Shown piece after piece: positions 46,572-58,854 of a stretch of 64,000 bases of DNA. A program made the position numbers and the translations under genes. A model generated the notes under the pieces. It was not told the origin of the DNA. It saw nothing but the letters and a program-made list of their open reading frames with translations, and did no database searches. This DNA is from Nigrospora sphaerica (taxonomy: Eukaryota; Ascomycota; Sordariomycetes; Amphisphaeriales; Apiosporaceae): the NCBI GenBank assembly GCA_018287875.1, contig JAGVVL010000015.1, positions 1,178,001-1,242,000 of the forward strand, written 5' to 3'. Each line of letters begins with the position of its first letter. Position 1 is the first letter of the stretch.

Positions 46572-47266
46572 CGAGTTGCAGATCCTACCCTGCGCCGCTA
46601 GGCAGGGCGGACGTCGCGTGGCATTTTGCCTTGCGACTTCTCGCCACAGGCTGGCAGATAGGCAGCTGCATGATTACATGGGCTCACGTTGGGGGATACA
46701 CGATGGGGGGTCGTACAATTGGGGGGACTGTACCGATGCGAAGGGACTTTGGTCATCATCGACGACATGGAAGGACGGCTTTTGACTGCTTTGACTGCTT
46801 TATCTACTCAGCTTTTGGCATGTACCGAAAGACTGACACAGCGATGCTAGCTATTCAAGCCTGAATTTTCCCAAACATGCAGGTACCTGAGTGGATCGTG
46901 ACAAGTCTCTGTCTTTCTCATCTGACTGCCCCCTTGCCATCCCAGCGGAGGAAGCTTTGACCTTCAAATCCGCCGATGTCAGGCGGTCACGCAAAGGTCC
47001 CGAGGGCTCACGCATTTCTTCCCTTAGGGGTGGACATTCCCCCCTGGGCCCGAAGCAATGATATGCCCCTTGTATATGATGGCATATTCATACCGCTACA
47101 AGACAATGCCTGGTAAGAAATCATTATCTATTTCATGGTCGAATGCTCGGGTGCGCGTGAGCAGCCCATGAAGCGTCCATCAAACGCCATCCCGTCGCCC
47201 TGTAATTATTTCCCCCCAACGCCAAAAAAGGAACGCCATGCAGTCCGCAGTTCCAGGCCACGCCTC
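46572..47266. other. Convergent intergenic region, no gene
   Basis: About 0.7 kb between the convergent zinc-finger and E2 genes. The open frames are short and unsupported. Expected to contain both 3'UTRs. Confidence 0.6.
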
Positions 47267-48208
47267 TCAATAACCGAGCAAAATCTTGATCAGCATAGCG
47301 ATCAACAACCCGACCATGACCACAATGGCGTAGTCTATCCATACGGGCACGCCCGCGTTGGCGTCCAGATTCCTCGGTCTCTGGGCGGCGGCCTGCGGTG
47401 CAGGCTGCGGGAGCGGTATGGTTCTCGTGGGCTGGGGAACGCCCTGGGCCGGCCTTGCCGGGGGGTAAGCCGGGGCGGCGGCGGGCGCGGGCGCGGGCTC
47501 GGGTACCGTTTGCACGAAGCCTTCGGCCAGGCGCGCCGTGTCGGCGTCGTCGGTCTCGGGGCCTCCCGTACCGCCGCCAGCAGCGGCGGCCTTGGCCCGG
47601 GCCTGCTCCATCTCGTCCCGAAAGCCCAGCTTCAGCTCGGCAGGGACCTCGACCTCCTTTCGGGCGTCGGCGCTCGCGCCGGCCTCGGCCTCGAGCTCGG
47701 CGCAGCGCGCTTCAACCTCCTTGATGATGTCCTCGTTGGTCTTGGCGCAGGTCGGGCAGGTCCAGGCGCGCGAGTCGACGGCGAGGCGCCGGCGCACGTT
47801 GTCGGCCGTGTTGAGGCCGCCGATCTGACCCTGGGCGTCCGTCTCCATGAAGCTGCGCAGGGCCACGAGGGCGGTGCGGACGCCCCAGGCGGGCTGCCAC
47901 GTCTCCTCGTGGTGGCCCGAGATGCTGAGGCAGATCTCGCGGTTGGCCTCGAAGCGGCCCGAGGGCGTCGTGAAGCGGAACATGGGCGGGCGCAGCGGGT
48001 ACGTGGGCGGCAGCACGATGCGGCCGTGGTAGATGCCCTCAGCGAAGGCCGAATGCGGCGGCCCGCGCATCGTAAAGTGCCATTCGAAGAGGTCCGTCTC
48101 TAGCGGCGTGGCCGTGTAGTCGGGCGAGGGCGACGACGAGATCTCGGCGGCTTCCTTGAGGATGCGGCGGATGGTGGGAGATTTCGAGTTGAACTTGGGC
48201 GTCGCCAT
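47267..48208 (-). CDS. Tail-anchored ubiquitin-conjugating enzyme E2, UBE2J/Ubc6 type
   Basis: A single coding exon of 313 aa. The E2 fold occupies about residues 10-165, with PTYPLRPPMFRF and the catalytic cysteine at residue 93 in NREICLSISGHHEETWQPAW. The usual HPN tripeptide is replaced by TPSGRF, the pattern of the UBE2J class (TxNGRF). A variable Ala/Pro/Glu-rich stretch follows. A C-terminal membrane anchor (DYAIVVMVGLLIAMLIKILL) ends two residues before the stop, so the protein is tail-anchored with the catalytic domain in the cytosol. Members act in ER-associated degradation with Hrd1/Doa10-type ligases. Length is closer to UBE2J1 (about 318 aa) than to yeast Ubc6 (250 aa). The ATG at 48208 is the first in frame that starts the E2 fold (MATPKFNSKSPTIRRI). 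Confidence 0.94.
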   Translation of the reverse strand: MATPKFNSKSPTIRRILKEAAEISSSPSPDYTATPLETDLFEWHFTMRGPPHSAFAEGIYHGRIVLPPTYPLRPPMFRFTTPSGRFEANREICLSISGHHEETWQPAWGVRTALVALRSFMETDAQGQIGGLNTADNVRRRLAVDSRAWTCPTCAKTNEDIIKEVEARCAELEAEAGASADARKEVEVPAELKLGFRDEMEQARAKAAAAGGGTGGPETDDADTARLAEGFVQTVPEPAPAPAAAPAYPPARPAQGVPQPTRTIPLPQPAPQAAAQRPRNLDANAGVPVWIDYAIVVMVGLLIAMLIKILLGY

Positions 48209-49817
48209 GGTGGTTTCGGTGGTGGCCGGGAGAGACACTGCTGCTGCTACAATGGTCGAGTCGACGACAAGTCTCGGCCGAGGGGCAATAGTTGCACGAA
48301 TCTGGCCAGCAGGTGGTCGGTCTTGTGTCGATCTGTCTCGCACGGAGCTTCGGTGGGGGGGTTCATGTACGAGTACGAGGCAGAGGGAGCTTCTCCTTGA
48401 GACACGGGACGCGCGCAGACGCCGACGTCAGCGTCCCCAGTGGAGGGAGCGGCACAGGAGATCGGACCGACCGGGTGCAGGTGGAAGGGACAGGCGGATT
48501 TATGTACTACGGATACAGCGGCGCATACAGAAAGCGGGAGGCGACAAGAGCGTGTGCAAAGGCCCAGCCCAGAAGATGGAGGTGTCTCGATAGACAGGAA
48601 TTCGAGCCTCGAAGGTCGGAAGTAGGTAGTGGAGGGGGAAAGATGTAAAGACGGACGACAGGGCCGCTGCGGGAAGTGCTAAGGAGCCCCGCCTCGTAGG
48701 TGAGCACCAATGCGAAAGGAAGAGACAGGTGGCGTTGCTAAATCGGGAACGGACATGGAAACGGCAGGTCTGGCAGGTGAAAGAAGCCGACGACTGAGAT
48801 ATACCAGGACTAACAAGCACTCATGGTGGTTACTTCAATTATGTACCTACTTTCAACTTACTTTGGGTGCTGCTTTTGTGCTCAACTACTTTCTGGGTAG
48901 ACTATTGGCTCGCCGAGTTCGCATCCATGTCCCTTCTGAGATGCTATGGAATACGGAGGTGGCAGCAGCACCTGTTGCTTCCGCGCTTGTTCTCAGTACG
49001 GAGGCCACGGCCATAGTTCCACAGACTACGGTTCACTGTTGCTTCCATTCGAGTGGGGCCGCCAGCCAGTAGACGAGAGCACCTGAACGTTGACGCTAAC
49101 TTACTTCCCGAGTCTGCTTGGTCTAAGTTTAATAGTTTCTTTTTTTCCTTCCTTTTTTTTGGTTTCCTAGTTCCTAACCCCGTAGACCGAACGCTTTTAC
49201 AGAATCCGGGGAGCCCGAATTTCTTGCTTCGGATTCTCAGCCCCGGCCTGCCCGGTCTGTCCGATGCTCGGTTGCCAACCTCGGGTAGATAGTTCGCGAA
49301 GCCCTCCAACACGGACGGGGAATGTGACAAGGCCTCCATGCCATCGGTAGATGACGTCGGCCTCGCTGTGGAAGCTCGAGTCTCGACCGCTGCTGAAATG
49401 ATAATTCGCTGTCTTCAAAGAACAAACATGGCCGGCCCCTAGCAAGGCAAAGAGAGAGCATGCTTCCCTCGATCTAGTCCTCGGTACCGTTGGCTTTGTT
49501 GCTGCGGTACCGCGCGGCGACTTTGCGCATACTCGAAGACGTCTCCTGCCTTTCAACCTGCCTTTTCGACGTGGTTCGTCACCGCTGTCGACATGTCTGA
49601 TCTCGCGACCGTTGCTCCGAAGCAAGGACCCTTCCTCTGTCACGTTTCCCCATTTATTTAGCTGAAACAACCGCCGTCAAAATACGTCCCGGCTGTCTGC
49701 CCGCCTTAAACCCATCCGAAGTTCGCGTTCAGGATTGGCGCGCCATAGGTCGGGCTGGGATACGGTATAGACTGTCGCCGAAGCCCGGGCTCCATATGAC
49801 GAGCATTGGATCTGGTT

Positions 49818-49948
49818 TTCCTCTTGCTCCTCAAAGGCAGTATTTGCTCTCCTTCTCCTGATCCCGCAACAATAATAGTCATCCTCCTGCTGCTCCCTGA
49901 ATAATATTCGCTCTTCTCCTCCTGCTCTCGGAACAGTATTACCTCTCC
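49818..49948. repeat. Degenerate 32-bp tandem repeat (four units)
   Basis: Four consecutive units begin with a TCCT/TTCTCCTG-type C/T-rich segment and continue with an A-rich middle (CAGTATT, AATAATAG, AATAATATT, ACAGTATT) and a CTCTCC-like end. Units run 49818-49852, 49853-49884, 49885-49916 and 49917-49948. The last three are exactly 32 bp. A decayed fifth copy may follow. The unit length is not a multiple of three, so this is not a coding repeat. Confidence 0.65.
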
Positions 49949-50290
49949 ATCCCATGCTCTTCGGAGAAGCAGGTTGCAGAAGTCTCTCTCCCACAAGCAC
50001 CGGTATCAAAGATGTGGTTTCGTGGCTCAGGGTGGCTCGTCCCAGTTAGGGTCTTCCCAGCGCAGTTCTGGCGCCACGTTCTTCTTCCGGCTCCTCGGCC
50101 TGCGCCAAAGTGGAACGGAAAGTTGGGAAGCGACGTAGCCAACGCGGCCCTCGACCCGTGTGAGTTTTGTGATGGCGGCGACGGCCTGGGTCGCGACACC
50201 CCGTAAGGCGAGGGCAACGGCGAGGGGAACCTAATCGGCTGCGAACCCTCGTGCGTGTCCAAAGGCGGCGCGTACCAGCCCATGTGTGTT

Positions 50291-50417
50291 ATAAAACCAA
50301 GCGGTGCGCAACTCTTGCCCTTGCTCTCTGTGATGGCTCTTGCCCGTGGTGCCATAAAACTAGGCGGTGCGTAACTTTTACTGACGCTCGCTGTCATGGG
50401 CGTTTGCTTACGGCGCC
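50291..50417. repeat. Imperfect 63/64-bp tandem duplication
   Basis: Unit A (50291-50353) and unit B (50354-50417) are adjacent. Both start ATAAAACyA, share GCGGTGCGyAACT near the start, GCTCTCTGTGATGG / GCTCGCTGTCATGG in the middle, and end near GGyGCC. Divergence is substantial, so the duplication is old. No gene covers it. Confidence 0.65.
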
Positions 50418-51336
50418 GACGAGGTGCCCCAGAGCTCTGTGTCGCCGACCACTCAGGCTTTGGCATTCGTCCTACCCCCCTGCGAGATTCAGCCGCTTGC
50501 CACGGCGCGTTTCCAGCTGTGATATTACCCGGACGCTTGAGGCGTCGCCTGGGAGGGAAGAAGAAAAGAAAGACCAAATAAAACCAAGAGCGCCGAGCGC
50601 CGAGCGCCTACGTCTAAGGCGGCGGCCATGGCAGTGTGGTATGATGAAAATGACAAAGAAAAGACGGCCCGAAATAGCTCGATTTCAGCCGTTAAATAAG
50701 AATAGGGGGTGCATGTATAAGTATCTATCCTGGAAGACTAGCAGTGACGTTCAAGCACCGCTCCATAATGCTTGTTGGCTGTGTGGAAGAACCCCCGCTC
50801 CCGCGAGGTTTCTGTGCACTGTATAGTAATGGAACGAGGCAAGGATCTGTGCTGGTGGTGCCAGACTCATGAGCGATGAGAAGAGCCTGGTGTACTTTTG
50901 TCGGTCTCGTATCGCTGCTGGAAGTGACTAGGAGGGTAGGAGGAATGAAAAGGAAACTGTTGGTGAGTGGGATGAGCTGAGGTCAATTATGGTCGACCTT
51001 GAGGCCGGTTATATACCCCTATCTGGAGCTCGCAAAGGAAATGTTTGGCTTTATTGGGAATATGTTATTCAGAAAATCAAAAAACTACCGTTTTCGCCCC
51101 CTCCCCACCTCGATGGGGTTCATCAATGAAAACACTACGCGAAGAAGCATTGCAGCACTGCCGGTCCCTGTGAGGTAACTAGCATGAACGCTGCACTGCA
51201 ACAAAGCGGGGACGGATCAGTATATAACATTCGCCTACGGACTCTCAATGTGCTATACATGGACAGGCCCCCTGACATCCTGAACAAAGAGACATTTCGC
51301 TTCACATCCTCATCGTGGCTGTTGCCCCGAATCCAT

Positions 51337-54300
51337 TCATACCTCAGCTTCCCGCTTCCCTTTCGGATCAATGATGTTTCCAATCACCAGCCACCACCAC
51401 TCGCCGACGGTCCAACCGCGATCCTCGACAACCCGTTCGAGGATGCCTAGCTTTTCAATCCACTGAGCAATAAGCTCCATCTCAAATTCCTCCACCATGG
51501 GGTGCAACAGAGCCGTGGCGCTCTTCGCGCTCAGGGGACCCCTCGTCGCCAGCATAAAGACAACAAGACAAAGAAACTGCGCCCAGCGCTCCGAGTCAAT
51601 GTTGCCGAAGAAGTCGCGCCAGATAGGAATCTCGCCCATGGGCCCGACTTCCGGAGCCGGCAGCTTCCTGGCCCATTCAAGTACGGGCAAATTATCATTG
51701 TACACGTACGCTTCCGTAGGCACCAGTCTCACGCCGAACTGGTAGTAACTCTTGGGAAACAGACGACCCTCGTAGTTGCTGGGCTCGAAACCGAACGGCA
51801 CGTGCCGAAAATCCACGTCTTCCAGCCGGATTCTCCCATAGGCCTGCAGGTTGAGGGTGGCCAAGACTGTACCAGCATTTGCATCGTACGGAAGTTTGAC
51901 CTCCTGGCCGGTACGGAAGCACTCGTCCAGCTCAGCCTTGAACGCGACCGCCTCAAGGAACTTTTCCACGTTGGCGAGCTTTTGCGCTCTTTTCTCGAAA
52001 TTGTTGTTGATCTTGAAAACCTGGGCCATATATTTACCCTTGACCTTGGAGATGACCTTGTCGGCCATGAGCTTGGTGACGGCCTGCTCAAGTAAGGCGT
52101 TCAAGGATTTCTCGTCTCGCTTGCCGAGTTTGTAGAGGGCATCGCGTATCTCCTCTCCCACTGTACTCCTGGTCGAGTTGTTACATAACGACTTGATCCA
52201 AGACGTGGCAAGCTTCATCTCTCGTTCTTCGGCTTGTATGTGCCCGACGGGGAATGCGAGAGGCTCGCCCGCTGCGGCGTCAATGCGCGCATGCACTGAA
52301 GTGAGTGGTCCAAACCATTCATCCCGCCAGTTACCCTCACGTTCGTTGGGTTCCTGGAGCGTGCTGCGCTGCTCCAGAATTCCACGAGTTGCGGGAAGGT
52401 CCACCCGTTCGTGCGTTTCCAACTTGGCAGCCCAGGTGATGAGGGTTTTCCAGTCGTAATTCTCAAGATCGTTGTAGTCAAGACGCGGCACCTCTCCCTT
52501 CTGGTACGCTTCCAGGAATGCCGACTGGAACTTGTTGTTGAAGGCAACCACGAACCCCTTTCTTTCCTTGTGTACACGCGACCAAAACCGCCGCAGCCCA
52601 GACAGCGACATTTGAGGGAAGAGCTTCAGGAGAACACCCCAATCAATGAGCTTCTCCACGCCACCAACCATGCACTTGAGCACCAGGAAAGCGACGAGAA
52701 GGTCGTGTTCTCCATCTAGCCCAACTACATCCGCCTCTGCCCGGCGCTTGTTCCAGCGGCCTCTGGACTGAGGAGGGATTTGGCTGAGTATCCTCGTTGT
52801 GAAAACGAGATCCCGCCGAATAGTCACAGGCGCCGATCGACGCCCCCTTCTTCGCTTGGTGGTCGGCAAGTCTTCGTCTTCACCATCAGACTGCGGCTCT
52901 GAAACCGGGGTCACGGCGTCGATTGGCTCTATGGACCCGCTCGGCATCTGTTCACTCTGTGGTGATTCCACGACATCCTCGTCCGAGGGAGCATCGACGA
53001 TATCGCGGGGTAGAACTTCAGCCGTGTACAGTCTATCAATCGACCATTCAAGCGCCGGAGGATCCTGTGTGTTTGACTGCGCAGGACCGGTGTCGAGAGA
53101 GAGGTAGATATGCCCAGGCACGATTGACCCAGCAAACTGCAAATACACTCCTTCTCCGGAAAGCTCCCAGGACTCAATGGCCTTGACTCGTCGTAAGAAT
53201 TCCCGGTAGTATGAGCTTCGTGAGCTCCTGAAGAGACTTGTCTTTTGTTCAGCGGCCGAAAGGATCTCTTCTGTACTTTGGGGGAGATTTTGGGTTAGCA
53301 GCCATTGGGGGCTGGGAAATGGACCGGCCATGGTGAAACTCCCTCCGGGGTTATCAATAAAATGGTTCTTGGGAAAGCCGTAAGGCCAGGCGCCGCTTTC
53401 AAGTGCTCGAATGCTCCGAATAGGAGCAAATTCTGTCGACCATTTCGACTCCTCTGGGCCCTGGGCCGGCTCAGAGTCATTCTCCTGATGATCGCCCCGA
53501 TCCGGGATCTCGTTGAGGTATGTATCGACCTCGTCATCCGAATCACGGGGCACAGTTTCACTAGGCGCGGCCATCTGTGGTTCCAAGACCCGTGATGCGG
53601 ATATTTCCAGGGCGTGTTCAACAGTGGGCAGATCGGCATCGTGCACCCAAACAGTGTCTGGATCGCCAATATTGTTATCATGGGTTGTAGTCCCCAGTGG
53701 GCGGCGGTCATCGTCGGCCCGGGCCCCACGACCTCGACCACGGCCTCGCCCGCGACCACGGCCACGGCCACGACCACTGCCGCGTCCACTGGTGCTGGCT
53801 CTTGCTTGAGTTTTCTGGTTCATTGCAACGAAGAGAAGTACGTCATCGTCACTTTTGGGATGCTCCCTCGTATTGGTAGCTTCTGTCTCGGGATTTTGAA
53901 GGTTAGAACAAGTGGAAAGAGAGGTGTTCTCTCCGGTCCTGTTATTCTCCGAGGGCGCATCACGGACGCTGCGCCCAGAGGCATTTGAGACCTTTCTTCT
54001 CTTCGCATCCTTGGGACTGGTCGGTAGCGTGATACCAGAGTCCACCGACTGTTTGCGGGGTCTCTTGGAGCGGGTGGTTCCAGACACAATTTCGGCCATG
54101 CGTGGTGCTCCTCGCTTCGCTTTCGTATCTGGGGGCAACACCGGGGGCATGTTGTAGTCCAGCGTTAGTACGTCCTTTCGGGCACTTGGCCCCACCTCGA
54201 CAGAAAGGTCGGACGTAAAGGAGGTATGGCCATAAGCGATTGGAAGGTCCGGTTTTTCGTCGGCCATAGAAAACAACGGCGGTATGTATGTGGCAGGGTA

Positions 54301-57300
54301 GAGCTCCATAGCTTTTGCTTTGACTTCAAGAACTTTCCCTGCAACTGAAGCCGCAGCAGAACCAGTCTTCGATATGCTGCTTCCCTCGAGAGAAATGACC
54401 GATATGGTGCCCATTTTCCCATTAGGATCATAGAAGCCGAAGTGGTCCTGCCTGATAGTCTTTGCTTCAAGCATCTTGTTCACGATACCGGTGCAAGTTT
54501 TCAGATCCGGCGCAGCAAGCTCGGTGGGCTGGTCGTTCCAAGCCATGGAAATCAAAACATGCAGAGCTCGGTCACCAGGAAGGGCTCCCCCATTACGCTG
54601 CAGGAGGTCCTCAAGGAGGCGAGATGCTCGTTCCCTGCGTAGTGCACCCTCTGATTTGGTTGTCGTTTTGCTAGAACGAGTCGTCTTGCGGGGCTGATTC
54701 GCCGGGGTAGTCACTGCGCTATCGTTTGCATCCACAGGCGTCCCACCCCGGGCGATTCCCAACCGAGAAGATTGATTTGTGGGAGAAGCTGTAGGGGACA
54801 TTTCTGTCCCTGCATCCTGACGGGTGGGGGTTAGCTGAGGGCCAGGGTCCTGGATGCCACCATTTTTTGCTGCATAGGAAGACTCGTTTGTAGTTTGGGG
54901 GTTGGTGGGTGTCATATGGGACGTTGGTAGTGATGGAGCAGAAGGCTGGTGCGTAGGATATCCCGCATCCAGCAACGGAGACGTGGAGCTACCCGAAGGC
55001 AACAGGTCAGACGCGTTCTGAACCGGCCCGGGGTTGAGTAGGATCGAGCTGCGATAGGGCGTCGCCCCTTTACTCGGCGGCGCCGCGTGTGGGGTTTCCA
55101 GGCTAACTGCCAAGCGCGGCCGCCTGGAAGGCAGTTCTGTCTGGGAGGGCAGCCCCGAGGCCGGCTCCGAGACCCTGCTAATTCGTCTCCTGGGTTTCTG
55201 AGCCGGTGTGGCGACAGCTGGGGAAGCCTCCTTTGGCTGAGACCGTCGTAAGGGGACAGAAACAGGTTTGGGTGGGGGCGGAACCCAATTGGGATTGCAT
55301 GGTGTCTGGGACTTCTTCTGATGGTACTCCAACCCATTGTCATTCTTCCAAGTGTTGCCACATTTTTCGCATTTGTATGTGTTGCTGCCTTTTGTCGGGC
55401 GCCTTTGATTGCGGCTCAGGGTCGCAGTCTGCGGAGCATTCGACGTGTCCGCAGCTTGTCCAGAGTCCTGCCGAGGGGCTTGGGCGTCCACCATGCAATC
55501 CGTCTTCTTTAGTGACGGCAGTCTAATTAGCATGACGAGTGATTTTCTCTTTCTGCCACGAGTAGTGCGAGGATCCAGAGAGTTTGGCTCGCCGTAAAAC
55601 ACACCGTGCGCAGGCGTTTGCGTATCTTCCTGTACTTCTGCGGCAGATTCTTTGGCCCTGGGCGGCTGAGACTCCTCGGTGGCTGAATTCACGGGCTCGT
55701 CAAGTGACTGATGGGCTGTGGGCCTCCTTCTCGCCCGAAGCCGTCGGCCAGATGTTTCAGAAGGCGACTCGGTATCTTGATTCGGTATCTCATCCGCTGC
55801 TGCCGATGCCACTTCGGGTGATGCAGGCTCGGATACTCTGGGGGGGCGGCCCCTTCGTTTGAAAGGTCTTGGTGAATCGGATTCTGGGGACATCCGACGC
55901 TTCCGTAAAAGGGATTTTCTCGGGATTGTGGTGTTGTTAGTAGGTGTCTTCCTCGCAAAAAGCTTCGATGCGGGCTGCGGAAACCCGTACTTAGTGCTTG
56001 GGCTGATGGACTCTCGGGCTTCGGCTTCACCATCGGGCTCGCCACTTTCCAGCATCATGGCCGACCTGGCCTTTTCGGGCTCGACGATGCTCGTGGCGTA
56101 GAAGTTGTACGTCATCGTCTTCCCTCGCCGGTTCAGCCTCGAAGTCACGGAGAATGGCTTGAGGTGAGGGAGCTGCACCCGCGTCTGGCCCAATAAAGTG
56201 GTCATGGAGAAGATCCATTTTCGGTATGGCCACCCCAACAGAAAGAACCCGATCATCCAGTTCGAGGTGCCTTCTGCCCCCGCGCGTTTGATAACCTCAA
56301 AGACCGTATTCATAAGCGGCTTGTAGGGATCCCACTCGGACAGCCTGATCATATCCGGGCCTGGTAGTCTGGCCATCTCCGCGTTTTTCGTCATCTTTTC
56401 AGCTTTCGGACCCTGGGGCGGCTTGGACGGGGCCTTAGTAACGTTAGTCCGCGAAATTTTGCCCTTGCCTCTGAGCCTTGTAGAGGGGTCCTTCAGTCTG
56501 GTCGACGGCGTCTTTCTGAAAGAGTTCCATTCTTCCAATGTTGGCTCGCGGATGAACACCACACAATCTCTGAACAACCGGTTGCTGTCCGGGGCTTTCA
56601 TGGGCTTGAACTGGATGATTCCACGACCGGCAAACCACCGGGAGGACTTTTGCAGAGCGCGCATTTGAGGCACCAGTCCGTTGATGTCAAGCTTCAGGCG
56701 CACGTCACAGTATCTGATCTTGTTGAAAGCCTTGACTATGGCTAAGAAGCCCTGGGCGAGGGCAATGTGATCGAGCCTGTCTCCGTTCCAGTAGTTACTG
56801 AAGGGAACAGGGTCCCAGTTCTTGGTGAGTGTTTCTGTCCTCAAATCAAGCTTATCGAAGTCGAGCCCCTCGCGGTTGGATTCTTCCTTGGCACTGTGGG
56901 CGAACTGGGCGAGCCAAATCTTGCTTGTACGACATCCGCGAAGCATGACAGGCTGTTTGACGACATAACCCTTTTTGGCAAGAGCGTCGGTGCGTGTGGG
57001 CAATGATCGCTTGTCTTGACCTGTCAATCTGACCAGATCGCCTTGAAGGATGCCAGCCTCTTTGACCGAAGCGATAGCTACCAGAGCCTGCCATTCAAAC
57101 TGAGGGATGCGTTTGAGATCTGGCTTGTGCCCACTGATGGCTTTCCATTGCAGCTCCTCGGTGAGGTGCAGGCGGGGTGCGACTCTGGTGGTGGAACCGG
57201 AACCTTTCTCAGCTCTCCCGCTGTTCTTCTGACTGTACGAGGAGGTGCCCTTTCTTGTTGATCCTGACCTCTTGTGGGCCAAGAGGCTTTGCTGTGATGT

Positions 57301-57760
57301 TTCTTCCGAGGCGGCTGCGGGAACGGAGCTGTCGTCCTTGTCGCCCTTGCCACGAAAGTCAAGGGCTTCTTGGAGAGATATGCCATTGAAAGTTTCCCCG
57401 TCACCGATTATGACGTCGCTCCGCGCACATAGCCACTTCCAGACGATGGAAGCATGAGAAATATCAGCATCCCCGACTTCCTGGCTCCTGATGGTCTCTG
57501 ACGATGGCAGAGCTTCGCGAGAACCAGAGCCGGGGCCGGAGCCGGAGCCGGAACCCGCTGTATAGAAAGCCTTTACGGCCTTGACTAAGTCCAGGGCACC
57601 AAACCCTGGCAATGAATTATATTAGTCGGTCAACGGGCTTGTGTAGCACATACGATATAAACGAATGCAGGACGGGATCTGGACACCACATACCTTGGGA
57701 ACCTGAGAAACCTATCTCAACGAGCAGCCACTCGACCAATTCATCGAGACCGCGCTCCAT
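51337..57760 (-). CDS. TFC3: TFIIIC B-block-binding subunit (Tfc3/tau138-like)
   Basis: This is the large subunit of the RNA polymerase III factor TFIIIC, which binds the B box of tRNA genes. Two exons (57760-57694 and 57605-51337, 88-nt intron with GTATGT and CCAG) give 2111 aa. The intron adds the N-terminus MERGLDELVEWLLVEIGF, and the junction SQGFGALDLVKAVKAF is typical for the family. The B-block winged-helix region is at about 190-260 (GILQGDLVRLTGQDKRSLP, KKGYVVKQPV, TSKIWLAQFA). A zinc-finger-like segment YKCEKCGNTWKNDNGLEYH lies near 763-795. AT-hook-like KRRGRPPR and RGRKRK patches occur in the linker. An RG block lies near 1295-1316. The C-terminal third is conserved-looking and helical. 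The middle is long and disordered. The second exon stays open for 6.2 kb. Confidence 0.9.
53725..53787. repeat. Arg-Gly repeat coding segment
   Basis: A six-base quasi-repeat (CGxGGx on the coding strand) encodes about ten alternating Arg-Gly dipeptides within the TFIIIC subunit. Such RG runs often bind nucleic acid and are arginine-methylated. The repeat is slippage-prone but in frame. Confidence 0.85.
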
Positions 57761-58854
57761 CGTGGCGAGCTAAGCAGGGCATTGCTTGACCAGGCAAATG
57801 CGGTGGCAAGAACCTGATCAGCTCCAGTTGGGTCGGCGGCAACACAGATCTAGAGGGGGGTATCAGGAGTGGCGATGAAGCAGCGATATTTCGCCCACGC
57901 GGGTGGTGATTTCTTGTTTTTTCCTGTGTCTTGGAAGCCTGGCTACTTAGACAGAGAGCCGAGCACAATGAATGGTGTTGATGAGGCCGAGGATGAAAGC
58001 GACGGGACCAAACGGAGCTGTCAATGGATTGATACCGCGGCTAGCAGCGGCGGCGTAAGGTACCAGCCGGTTCCGACGCCCTTTGTACTAGGCAAAAGCA
58101 AAAGCTGAAAGTAATCGATTGAATGAATGTAGCGCCAGTGCTCCTACACTTGGGATGCAAAGTTGATAAAATCGGTTGGCCCTCGTTGATGGGGGATGTA
58201 AATTGATGGGTGGAAAAGCTGGCTGCTGGGCTCGAAGTACGGTGCTTTCCCTTGTACAGTGGCGGGGGTCTGTGGTGGTACCTGCTGCAGTTGAGTTGCA
58301 TATGTAATTATCCACCTTTTCTGGCAGCTGCAATGGTGGGGCAAGTGGTGGGGGTTAGTCAGAGTGCACCCCAATAACTTCAACAACATGGAACATTACG
58401 TACCTGACTTACCGCCCTCCACGTACTGTCACAAGCTCCGTCATGGTGATTCGTAACAGCCCCCGGCCAAGACACTCACCTAGGGCACTCCATTATAACC
58501 AAGCACCTCTGGCCCAGGGCCATTCATGTCATAAACGGGCGCGTTCATGATAGCATGCGGGCAGGAGGGCTGTTGCTATTCAAAGCACCCGGCAATGCTG
58601 CCCTGCTACTAATATTGCGTTTGTTTACAGGAGTTACGAACATGACGTCTCGCGACCTTAAATGCAGCTAAGGCAGCGCGGGGTATTCACACCTCAGTTG
58701 ACTCCGTGGAAGCGTGAGCCTATTGAGCCCGGAAACCCCGGTAGCCAGTCACAAATCGTATTCGGGACAGCAACGCACGAGAACGGGAGCTACGCTTTCT
58801 TCGAGGGCTACTACAAGCCCATGCCAAGTCATTTCTTCCCATCATACTAATTCT
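57761..58854. other. Promoter region of the TFIIIC subunit gene, no other gene
   Basis: About 1.1 kb between the ATG of the TFIIIC gene and the stop of the next minus-strand gene. C/A-rich minus-strand sequence near 58080-58400 resembles a leader. Overlapping short frames there are unsupported. Confidence 0.55.

Larger units (their letters stand above)
48209..51336. other. Intergenic region with structured degenerate repeats
   Basis: The 3.1 kb between the E2 start and the TFIIIC-gene stop holds no conserved coding sequence. The proximal part (48210-48700) should be the E2 promoter. 49050-49200 contains T-rich runs. 49.8-50.4 kb contains two different tandem-repeat arrays (listed separately), which create misleading minus-strand frames of up to 212 codons. 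50.6-51.3 kb is plain 3' flank. Confidence 0.5.

Noticed and set aside
49939..50577. 212-codon minus-strand ORF with internally repeated peptides
   Set aside because: The repeated peptides come from the 63-bp DNA duplication. There is no conserved domain, and frames on the other strand are equally open.
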